Shown piece after piece: positions 36,601 to 46,400 of a stretch of 64,000 nucleotides of DNA. The translations under genes were made by a program, and so were the position numbers. Numbering within the stretch: the first letter of the stretch is position 1; each line of letters starts with the position of its first letter. This DNA comes from Cordilura impudica (taxonomy: Eukaryota; Arthropoda; Insecta; Diptera; Scathophagidae): contig OY821521.1 of assembly GCA_963682025.1 (NCBI GenBank), positions 170,367,165 to 170,431,164 on the forward strand, read 5' to 3'. Under the pieces are notes generated by a model that was not told the origin of the DNA, ran no database searches, and saw nothing but the letters and a program-made list of their open reading frames with translations.

Positions 36601-39600
36601 AATGAAAATCATTTTGGAATCTGGAAATCAAAAGCCGTAATCTAAAATATTAATAGGCTAGGCGATTTCTTGTGACTGATGTTTTGTTCAACCGTTTTAT
36701 CCCGATTTTCTTTTTAGCCGATTTGCAGCTTTACAGATTTTCTAATTTTTTCCTTTATTTTGAGTATATTGCATTTAAATTTTCTTCTAACACATACATA
36801 AAATTATACAATATGCTATGTGAGTGTTTATTAAATTTGTTAATATGTTTGTAATAAAAATGAGTTTGTTTTTTGTGTTGATTTGTGAATTGGCTATAAT
36901 TGATTAGCATACTTTTAGGGTCTTTATTTAATGAAAAAATAAAATTTCCTTGAATTTGCGCTCGAATTTCGAGGGCTGGAATCTGCTAGTTATTTATAAA
37001 AATAGCTTTGATCACACTTAGTTTTTCCAGGAATTTCCAAATATATTTGTCATAAAGATTTTTGGAATCTAGATGTTTGTTATAAGCTTTGATATATTGA
37101 TAATATTTTTCAAAGAAAATTTATCACAATTTTTTTCCCTTAGATTTTTGTTTGAAAATTGAAAAGTTATAATAAATAGTTAAAATAAATATGTACACAT
37201 TCTGTAAAATGGAACGTAACGAAATGTTTAAAATTTATATGAAAATTGTTTTTAAATATTTCAAGTTATTCATACATATTTAGGTCGCTTCGTTACGTTT
37301 CGTTTTATAGAATGAGTCACATAATGTACGTTAAAAGGTTTAAAATCTATGACGGCAGTTTAAAAACACCAACCAATCTGCAGTTGACTTTAAATTTCCA
37401 TCCCGATTTCTAAAAGAAAAATCCCAGTTTTGGTGACTTCGATCTACTTACAAGGAAGATCTCATGGGAGTACCTGCAGATTGAGATAAAACTTTTTTAG
37501 CTGCCTTAACTCATAAAAGGTACCGAAAACGGCCGTTTTTCGTTTTTGTTTTGCATATTTTTCCCATCCAAAGAACACATTTACAAATTGGACATCATAT
37601 GAAAGGTATTTACAAGGCCTATCCAATAGCATATGAGACATGCTTAAATTATAGTGTTACTTAATAAAATTCTTAATTTGTCTGGTGGTACATATACATT
37701 TTAAACCAAAACTCCCATATATTACTCGTAGTTCGGTTTTTGTGAGGGTGTATTTCAGCTTGCTTATATTTTATGCAGCCTTTACATATATTTATTTACA
37801 TATATGGATTTGAAAAACAAATTTATTTTAGTACTTAACCCATGTGCACAAACAAAATTGAATTTCGAAAATTTAAGACATATTCCAATATGGAAATTAT
37901 TGAAAAGGGAAAAAATATATAAACAGAAATTTAAAAAAAAAATTAATGAAAATATCGTATTTTAAATTTTATTTTATATTTATAATTTAATATCATTGCA
38001 CTTTACTGCTGCTTCGTTTTAAATAAAAAACCGAACTATAACAAAAGCAAGCCGATGTTAAAATCGGCATTGACGAATCTTTGATACCCTCTTAAACTCA
38101 GTATTATAATCAATGTTGGGTACGGTTACCATTTTAATTGAGCTACTTAACCTTTAAGTTCTAACTAAGAGATTCCAGCCCTCGAAATTCGAGCCCAAAT
38201 TCTAGGAAATTTTATTTTTTCATTAAATAAAGACCCTAAAAGTATGCTAATCAATTATAGCCAATTCACAAATCAACAAAAAAAAAAAAAACAAACTCAT
38301 TTTTATTACAAACACATTAACAAATTTAATAAACACACACATAGCATTGTATAATTTTATGTATGTGTAAGTAGCAACTTTAAATGCAATTTACTCAAAA
38401 TAAAGGAAAAAATTTAAAAATCTGTAAATCTGCAAAACGACTAAAAATAAATACCTTTCAAATAATATATGTTTGGCAAAATCGGGGTAAAACGGTAGAA
38501 GAAAACATCAGTCACAAGAAATCGCCTAGCATATTAATATTATAGATACAAAGCCGGCTTTAAACCGCATGACGTAGACCTCTTGAAAAATTAAGTATAA
38601 CACACTAATGAAGCAAATGCTACAAACACAATGACCACAACACCAAAAACAATTACAGGTATCACACACAAGTAAGTAATTTTAGAATAACAAAGTAAAA
38701 ATAATATGCTTCCAACAGTTTTTTTTTTACATTTTCCTTGAAATCTTAAGATTTATCGAACCGTTTTTTATGATTTTACATAGCAACCTGACCAGGATGA
38801 TAGTGAATCATTTTCCTAAAAGTGACCAACAAAGCTGACCTATTGGGGGAGTGATTGTGATTTCCACAGACGGACAGACGGACATCGCTATATCAACTCA
38901 CCTTGTTATAAGGATTAGGAATTTATATATATTAAGGGCTGTAGATTTTTTTTCCAATTATTATAAACGGAATGAAAAACTTACATGTACCCTGGGTATA
39001 CTGGTGTGCTTCCATTTAAAGAAAAAACCGAATCATATAAAACATTTTTTTTTATTCATTTCTTACTCCTCGGAAAGAGTTAAATTTTGTGTTCACTATA
39101 TAAATGGCATATTGTTATAAGAAAAACATATTGTCTTCTAAAACTGATCAATATTATTACAAATATATATAAAAATCAGGAAAAATATTAACATAAAAAT
39201 TAAATAATTTTTAAAAAATATATTTCATACACACAGAAAACAGATTCATTTTCGATACCGAATTAATTGCCAACCGAATTGCAAATTAATTAAGAACTGA
39301 GTTTCGATTTAATTATGATTAAAATTCTGTTGTCTTAAAAGTAAATATTTTATCACGATATAAAATGGTTAGCTGCTGTTAAATATCTGTTGATACAATC
39401 GAAAATACATTTCTTAAGCTTTAGAACAATTCGGTTTACAAATTTATAGTATAAAAAATTTAATTAAAAAGTTTAATAAAAGGGGGTACTCCATTCTATT
39501 CTATACCACTACGTTTGGGTATAATGACCCTTTGCTGCTGTTTGTAACTACCACAAATATTTGACCTAGAACCATGTTTTATTATACCGATCGAATCAGA

Positions 39601-42600
39601 ATCACTATCTGATTCGATTTAACGATGTCCGTCCGTCCATCCGTCCGTCTGTTTGTCCATGTAAACCTTGTCATCAAACTGCAGATCGCGAAATTGGGTA
39701 CATAAGCTTTTGTCAGCCATAGGATGAACGTTATTGAAATTGGTGAGAATCGGTCCATGTTCAGACCCCCATACAAATGACCCCTATGAAATCAACGTAA
39801 ATTGCCATAAGATCCAAATTATCAGATAAATCTTTGTCAAATTGGGTTTGTATGTGTTTATTACATCCATTAATGAGTAGTCCAAAAATTATCCCTATGG
39901 GACAACTCTTAGTCATAGGCCCCATATAGAGCTGCTTCCCGATCTTCACTTAAATCTATCAAAAAACAAAAATATTGCACTGATTCTTCGCAAATTGTGT
40001 TTGTATATATATTTTTGCAAAATACAAGAGACTTTACTAAACATGGTCAGGATCGATCCACATTTCGACCTAGTCCCCATATAAATATAGCATCCGATAT
40101 AAACTTTTTCATATCTGCAGCCAAAAAAATTAATAACAATCCCACTCAAATTTGGTTTGTGCTTATTTTCGATATCGAATTAGTTGGACCGAAGAGATAG
40201 GGTCTCTAAACCACGGTATAGGGTATCGTATAGTCGGTCTAGACCGACTATAATTTTCTTACTTGTTTTTCCTTATCTTAATGTTTGTTTGCTTAGTTTT
40301 CAAGCTATAACTCAAGAACCATTGATGATTTCTCATTTCATTCTTCAGCAAATCAAGTTGGACTAATTGTATTGAATAAATATTAAAACAAATATTATGT
40401 TTTTTTTTTTGGAATAACATAACATTAGCAGATTCCAGCCCTCGAAATTCGAGTGCAAATTCTAGGAAATTTTATATTTTCATTTTATAAATTATTAAAT
40501 TATTTAATAAATTATTCAAAAGCATTCATCCTATGGCCGATAAAAGCTTATATACCAAATTTCATCAAAATATATTCATATTTGCCATCTGCAGTTTGAT
40601 TAAAAGCTTTACATGGACACACAGACGGACGGACGGACGGACGGACATCGTTAAATCGAATCAGATAGTGATTCTGAGTCGATCTTTATAATAAAAGATA
40701 GGTCTAGGTCAAATATTTTTGGTAGTTACAAACAGCAGCTCAAAGTCATTATACCCAATCCACATAGTGGTATAGGGAATAAATATAAAAGGTCATAAAA
40801 AAGTTTGGCCTGAGAAATCCAAACTTTTTTGAAGTTTTACTGTACTGGCCTAGTACTTTCACCCTGATTTTGAATTTTACATCCCCCCCCCCCCCCCCTC
40901 AGAATGGTGGGCAATAGTCAGGCGGTATTTTTTCCTATTCTTGTAGAAGGACATTTTTAACTCAGCTTGACTGGAAACACCATGTGTTCCACAATCTTTT
41001 TGTTGAGATAATACCATAAATTTTCTATTATATATATGTGAGTTTTGATGTAAAATTCGTATGTACCTGATATAATTTTAGGGTTTTATTAAATGAATGC
41101 CTTACTTGCCAAATCGATTAACTCCACCTTCTCTTTTTATATAAATATTTTAATGTTAAAGCGCTTATAATGTTCTCTAATTACAAGGTGCTGTGAATGG
41201 TTTTCACCCTAATTATTAGAGAAATTTTATTTAAGTGTAAACAGTTAGGCGTCAATCAAGCCCTTAACATTAAAATATATAAAAATCCAAATAACACGAC
41301 CATTTAAGCGTGATCGCGCATGACTTATACTCTATAAGATTGGCCTTGCAAGAACTTTTTACGTGATGCCCAATTTGTATATGGTTTCTTCGGAAAAAAA
41401 TTTTAAAAATTTGCAATTTGGTACCTTTTTTAAACTCTTTCTTTTAACTCATACTCTCTGTCTGTCGTGGGTGGACTCCATTCCCCCTCATCCAATTGAT
41501 CTGAAACTTGGCCCATAGTCTTGTTGTGACTAAAGATAATTTTTGGGGTAGTCACGCACAGTCACGGGGGGATCTAAATGTCATTTCCCCTCATCTGATC
41601 GATCTGAAACTTATTTCATACACTTGCTGTGAAAAAAACATTAACTTTGACTTAGTCACGCACAGTCACGCATGGTCACGCGCAGTCACGTAGTGATGTA
41701 AAACCCATATCCCCTTATCCGATCTATCTGAAGATAGGTCGATAGACTTGCTGTGAAAAAAGATTAAGTCTGACATAGTCACGCACAGTCACGCATAGTC
41801 ACGCGCAGTCACGGGGTGATCTAAATGTCATTTCCCCTCGTCCGATCGATCTGAAACTTGGTCCATAGTCTTGTTGTGACTATGGATTAATTTTGGGGTA
41901 GTCACGCACAGTCACGCATAGTCACGCACAGTCACGGAGTGATCTAAATGTCATTTCCCTCATCCAATCCATCTGAAACTTGGTCCATAACTTTGACTTA
42001 GTCACGCACAGTCACGCACAGTCACGCATAGTCACGCACAGTCACGGAGTGATTTAAAACACATTTCCACTTATCCGATCGATCTGAAGCTTGGTCGATA
42101 GACTTGCTGTGAAAAAAGATAAACTTTGACATAGTCACGCATAGTCACGAGTGATTTAAACCCCATTTTCCCTCATCCAATCAATCTGAAACTTGGTCCA
42201 TAGACTTGCTGTGACCACAGATTAATTTTAAAATAGCCACGCAAAGTCACGCAGTCACGGAGGGATTCAGGACTCATATGCATAAGGAAAGAAAGAGTTT
42301 TAATAACAACATTGTTTTTGTGGGTTAGATTATTACCCTCTTAATATGAGAGAGGCTAGCTAAAAAAAAGTACGGAACACTTACTAATTCATGCTTTATA
42401 ACATATTCAAGTTTCTTCGCGGCTTGCGACTTGAGACCTTCCTTGTTTAAATTTTGCCCAATTGTTCTCTGAATTTAAAGCGCTCTAAATCCAAATCTGA
42501 CGTTAGAATTGCTTTCTCAGATCAGTTGTTCGATAAATCCTTATATAAAGAAATTTCAATTCAGCGCGCCACAAACTTTTGTAAATAATAACTCTGTTTC

Positions 42601-43250
42601 CAGGGTCTAAAAATGACGGCTTGTATAATCGAGCTTGAAAGTTCGAAAATTAGTTACACATTTTCAAGTTAAAACTTTACTAAACTAAAAATGAGCAATT
42701 TTTTTGTCGAATTTTCTATTCCAGTATTTTCAACTGTTGCATAAACCAACTTTAGAATTCCGAATTAAGAACTTACCTCCTCCACCAGGGGCAACATTTG
42801 CTTGAGTTTATTGCTGGTAAAAAACGGTGTCAATTTCAAGCGTATTTCCTTCCAGGCTGGATTTTTCAAAAAGAAAAGATTTTGCGAACCCAACGGATCG
42901 CCGACATCATCTGAATTCGAATAACGATTGCAAAACTTGTTGAAATCACGTACCAAAACACGTTTAACTAAATCCGGATCACGAATTAATAAGGCAGGAC
43001 GATGAAAAAGATATATACCCACTATGGGTTGATCCTTGCCATTGTCATGATTGTAGAATTCTTCAATAACTTCAGCGGAACTTTTAGACATTCTTAATAT
43101 GCAACCTAGATTGCCGACCATTAAAGAGGGTTCTATTTGTGCTACATGATGACGAGTCCAATAAGAGTAGCGATACTTAAGAAATACAAACAGTAGAATA
43201 ATTGGCAAAAGAATGAGTAATATTGGAATTGTTAGTTCAAATGACCACAT
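33630..43250 (-). CDS. Gene B: cytochrome P450, CYP6G-like
   Basis: A complete P450 of 522 aa. Minus-strand exons are 43250-42777 (158 codons), 34797-33991 (269 codons) and 33917-33630 (95 codons plus stop); both introns are phase 0 with GT...AG (7,979 bp and 73 bp). The anchor is residues 1-25 (MWSFELTIPILLILLP...). C-helix W133-xxx-R137, I-helix AGFESS at 318-323 (Ser where Thr is usual at the proton-relay position), ExxR 376-379 (ETLR), PERF 437-440, heme loop FGLGPHGCIG with Cys463. Exon 1 joins exon 2 in frame as LPLVEE/VGRNLDAHLL, as in genes A and D. It is nearest CYP6G, possibly the Cyp6g2 group (from memory). Expected: an ER monooxygenase, substrate unknown. It shares a 187-bp upstream region with gene C. 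Confidence 0.88.
34953..36258 (+). mobile_element. Mariner element, DD41D (rosa-type), apparently intact
   Basis: The inverted ends ACGGGTGATTTTTT are perfect over 14 bp and similar for about 30 bp, flanked by TA (34951-34952 and 36259-36260). It is 1,306 bp, with one uninterrupted transposase frame. It lies in intron 1 of gene B, in the opposite orientation to the gene. It is clearly more GC-rich than its surroundings. Confidence 0.9.
35066..36151 (+). CDS. Mariner transposase, DD41D
   Basis: A 361-aa cut-and-paste transposase, full length for the IS630/Tc1/mariner group. An N-terminal helix-turn-helix region spans about residues 1-110 (RLTNEQRLQIIEFY; the second helical block SIRRRSQQLGLCYSTTWKIL). 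The catalytic triad is D159 (ILFSDEAHF), D252 (FQQDGATCHTAR) and D294 (CDLTPLDYCLWG), with 41 residues between the last two. DD41D defines the rosa family (named from Ceratitis rosa, recalled). No stop or frameshift is seen. The ATG is the first in frame, 113 bases after the left end. Because it is whole and compositionally unlike its host, it may be a recent arrival; activity is not shown. Confidence 0.92.
   Translation: MNRLTNEQRLQIIEFYYQNQCSVRNVFRALRPIYGLHNRPSEQTINAIVTKFRTQFTLLDIKPTTRMRTVRTEENIASVSESVTEDREMSIRRRSQQLGLCYSTTWKILRKDLGVKPYKIQLVQELKPNDLPQRLIFSEWALEKLAENPLFYRQILFSDEAHFWLNGFVNKQNCRIWSEEQPEAVQELPMHPEKCTVWCGLYAGGIIGPYFFKDAVGRNVTVNGDRYRSMLTNFLLPKMEELNLVDMWFQQDGATCHTARDSMAILRENFGEQFISRNGPVSWPPRSCDLTPLDYCLWGYVKSKVYRNKPATIPALEDSISEEIRAIPAEMLEKVAQNWTFRMDHLRRSRGQHLNEIIFKK
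36259..36640. other. Intronic DNA, gene B
   Basis: Nothing recognised between the mariner and the next Helitron. Confidence 0.3.
36641..36989 (+). mobile_element. Helitron H, copy 6
   Basis: TCTAAAATATTAATAGGC to CTCGAATTTCGAGGGC and CTGCTAG, between A (36640) and T (36990). A ~25-bp deletion follows CCCGATTTT. Confidence 0.85.
36990..38042. other. Intronic DNA, gene B, partly repeat-like
   Basis: TAGTTCGGTTTTT (37729) is inverted as AAAAACCGAACTA at the right edge (38026-38040), which may bound a ~310-bp element. CAAGGAAGATCTCATGGG near 37450 resembles the end of repeat R3. No coding signal. Confidence 0.35.
38043..38960 (-). mobile_element. DINE-B, reverse copy, split by a Helitron
   Basis: The 3' hairpin end (reversed) is at 38045-38095 (GATACCCTC, AAAATCGGC). 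The GAC-GGACAGACGGACATCGC core and ACCTTGTTATAAGGAT are at about 38868-38920. A Helitron H copy sits inside. Confidence 0.6.
38165..38546 (-). mobile_element. Helitron H, copy 7
   Basis: Reversed copy with an intact CCCTCGAAATTCGAG hairpin; the terminal CTAG is mutated (CTAAGAGATTCC). It supplies the uninterrupted sequence at the point where copy 3 carries its 810-bp insertion. Confidence 0.8.
38961..39490. other. Intronic DNA, gene B
   Basis: AT-rich; nothing recognised. Confidence 0.3.
39491..40269 (+). mobile_element. DINE-A, copy in gene B intron 1
   Basis: Near full length with a perfect TAGTCGGTCTAGACCGACTA hairpin and TTCTTACTTGTTTTT tail. The 5' hairpin is shortened (ACTACGTTTGGGTATAATG). 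Confidence 0.8.
40425..40512 (-). mobile_element. Helitron H 3'-end fragment
   Basis: Only the hairpin end remains (TTAGCAGATTCCAGCCCTCG, AAATTCGAGTGC). It stops against a truncated DINE-A. Confidence 0.65.
40513..40783 (-). mobile_element. DINE-A 5' half, reverse
   Basis: Only the first ~270 bp of the family is present: GCATTCATCCTATGGCCG, GACGGACGGACGGACGGAC, then CCACATAGTGGTATAGGGA. Confidence 0.75.
40784..41142. other. Intronic DNA with a C16 run
   Basis: Sixteen consecutive C at 40883-40898; otherwise nothing recognised. Confidence 0.4.
41143..41280. repeat. 138-bp palindromic element
   Basis: ATATTTTAATGTTAA at the left is inverted at the right (TTAACATTAAAATAT). An inner pair (CTCTAATTA...GGTG / CACC...TAATTATTAGAG) continues the fold. 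It is likely a very small MITE. Confidence 0.6.
41432..42335 (+). repeat. GTCACG element, copy 3 (longest)
   Basis: It is bounded by AAACTCTTTCTTTTAACTCA and GGAAAGAAAGAGTTT, with the 3' extension GGGTTAGATTATTA. About seven units contain GATCGATCTGAAACTTGG and runs of GTCACGCACA / GTCACGCATA. Conserved TAAATGTCATTTCCCC separates the units. Confidence 0.85.
42336..42776. other. Intronic DNA next to gene B exon 1
   Basis: No element recognised. Confidence 0.3.
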
Positions 43251-43437
43251 GGTTAGAGTTTAAAATATCGACTGAGACTTTTTGTCTAGAAAAATCTTTT
43301 TTAATATGAAATATTTCGTTTGGCGCTGATGCTAATGACATTTATGCAAATTTTGAGATCACAAAATTGAGATCATTACAGATCACAATGATACAAATGT
43401 AAAGTAAAGCTTTTTCTATTGTTCTTCTAGCTTTTCA
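43251..43437. promoter_or_regulatory. Shared divergent promoter of genes B and C
   Basis: Only 187 bp separate the two start codons, so both 5' UTRs and core promoters must fit here or overlap. Three GATCA(C/T)-type motifs lie at about 43359-43400 (GAGATCACAAAATTGAGATC, ACAGATCACAATG), and TTTGGCGC occurs at about 43319. No clear TATA box for either gene. Confidence 0.5.
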
Positions 43438-46400
43438 ATGTTGACACTTATTGCTTTCTTGAGTTTGTCAATGGTTTATGTGTACTTATCGTTGGAATAT
43501 TTAAATTCATATTGGAAACGACGAAATGTACCATTTGTCAAGCCAATACCTTTATTAGGTAATATTTTGGATCTTTTGCTAATGAAAGTATCATTCGGTG
43601 AATTATTTCAACAATTACATGATAATCCATCAATAGAAAATTCCAAAGTGGGCGGCATATTTTTACTGCATCAACCGGCTGTCATTGTTCGTGATCCTGA
43701 TTTGATCAAATCTGTATTAATTAAAAACTTTGATATGTTCTTAAACCGTTATGAGGCGGCCGATTATCAACATGATACCATGGGAGCTTTAACTTTACCA
43801 CTTTCGAAATATCACATTTGGAGGGGTTGTCGAAAAAATATGGCCGAAGTTTTCACCACTGGCCGTATCAAGGAACGTATGTATCCCCTCATGCTGACCG
43901 TAGCTCAAGAACTGGAATGTTATATTAAGAGGAAATTTGCTAAAAAGGAAAACCGTCAGCTAGTTGTAGATATTGAAGTTAAGGAAATGTGTTCCCTGTT
44001 TACCATCGATCTTACTTCCATTTTACACTATGGCATAGATGTTAACGGCTTACAAAATGGTCACTCCCTTTTAAGGCAACAAATTTCTGAACTTTTTACA
44101 GCTGGCCTAATAAAAGTTATAAATTTCTTTATAATATTCTTTTTACCTCATATAACGGGTCTGCTCAGAGCTAAAGTCTTTACCAAATCCTACACCACAT
44201 TCATGAGACAATTTACTCTGGCGATTGTGAGAACAAGAAAGACCCAGAAAAAGCCTTCCTTAATACAAGGAGATTTATTTGATGTCCTCCACAAATTTCA
44301 ACAGGAAAATGCCCATCACCAACATTTTAGTCAACATAAAGATTTTATACCCGCCCAGATGGCCATATTTTTATTAGCCGGTTTTGAGACCTCGTCCTCG
44401 GCCCTAAGCTTTATATTATATGAATTGGCCAAACATCCAAAGTTACAGCTACACTTACGCTCGGAGTTAAAGCAAGCTTTTCGAGAGCACAAATTTTTGT
44501 CTTACGAAGTTTTGCAAGGCTTAGGCTATCTTCATCAGGTGGTATGCGAAGGTTTACGTTTGTATCCGGCCGCTGCTTTCATCAATAGAGAATGTACGCC
44601 AAATTCCGATAACGCAAACGGATTTTATTTGAAGCCAGATGTTTTTATACCCAAGGGTATGCCGGTATATATATCCATATTGGGTCTTCATAGGGATCCC
44701 AAAGTGAGTATTTTGAAGAAATGATTTCACGATTTTAACTAAATAATTAAAACAAAGTAAATCGAATAACGAATCGAATTTTTTAGAAGGTCCTTAGTAA
44801 GATACTCTGAGTTTAAATTACATATCTATAATTTTAATAGGCTAAGCAATTCCTTGTGACCGATGTTTCGTTCTACCGTTTTATCCCGATTTTGACCAAA
44901 CGTATACTATTTGAAAGGTATTTCTTTTCAGCCGTTTTGTGGATTTACAGATTTTTAAATTTTTTCCTTTATTTTGAGTAAATTGCGTTTAAAGTTGCTA
45001 CTAACACATACATAAAATTATACATCCCAACATACGAAAATACTTGAGAATAATATTATAATAAGCTTACCAACACAAGCCATAAGCTTGAAAAAGACTT
45101 GAGAATATATTGAAAAAGGCTATCGTAACAATTGTAGAAAAATCGAAACGGAACCCTCGTGAAAATATTATATGTGCATGAGTACTATAAGCTTATCTTT
45201 GCAATTATAGAATAAGCTTACGAAAATAATATTGTATTAACTGTTGTATAGAAAAGCTTGTTAGTCTCAATATTTTTGTAAGCTTTTTTACATAATTGTA
45301 GAATATTTTATTTAGTGTTGAAAAAACAAAATCTTTATTATTTTCTTTACTTTAATTCCATTTTGTTTTGTATTATTATATAAATATGTATATATATTTA
45401 TGATTTTTAAGATTTTTTTATTATTTTTGTACTTTTCCCGCAGCTTGATGCGATTTTTCGCGAACTGGAAGAACGTTCGCGTGTCTTTAATAAGTAGGTC
45501 CTCTGAAATACCTATTGATATAGCTGCATCTATGAAATGTAGAAATTCAAGGATTATTTACTTTAAGTTAACATTTTTTATTTAACTTACTTCGTATTGC
45601 TTTTGTTGTGCTTAGATTCCGCACACTTTTCTTGGTGTCAGTACCTTTTCAGCATAGCTGTTCACCTAATTCGTCCGTTATTATTTTCCTCCTTTTGTAG
45701 GCTTGGTCCTATTTGTAGGCTTGGATCTATTTTCTTTATAATTACCAACAATTTATTCAACGCATAGTTGGAAAATTAAATGTTTTACACTCCACTTTGC
45801 CAACTCATCTCGAATATTGTAATCTTTAATAATATTATTAATCAAAGTTTCATCAATTTCACTTGAACTTGAGCACTGAATATTAATATCTTCAATTTGG
45901 CTGTTATTAGGAACTCCAGCACTGAAATCTTCCTCCAATTCATTTTTTTCTGTTTTTTATTATTTAAAAGAAGTTCAATTACTTCTTTCGTTTCACTTCT
46001 AACACTTTTTTTGTATTTATTGTTTTAATAAAATATTACCAATTATTTTTAAATTTAATATTATATAATTACAATTGCACTCACTTTTATATTTAAAACA
46101 AACTCCGTTTAAAACACTTTTGACAAATTTGCTCAAAAAAAGTTAACTGTTCTTGTTGATAGTTTTCTCGTATATACTTTAGAAACAGTTGTATATAATA
46201 ATAGTTTCTCAAGTTAACTGTATTTGTTGATAGTTTTCTCGTGTATACTTTAGTTGCATATAATAATAGTGCATTGTTAAAAACTGCTTGTGAATTCAAA
46301 TTTTAAAAACATTAATATAAACGAAATTAAGAAAAGCTTAAAACCCACTATTTATATAAGCTTATTCTCAAGTTGTATTGCAGTTTGCTTGCTATATGGT

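Noticed and set aside
42777..43250. Exon 1 of gene B as the missing exon of gene D
   Set aside because: Both are on the minus strand, and exon 1 must lie at higher coordinates than exon 2. This exon lies below gene D, so it can only serve gene B.
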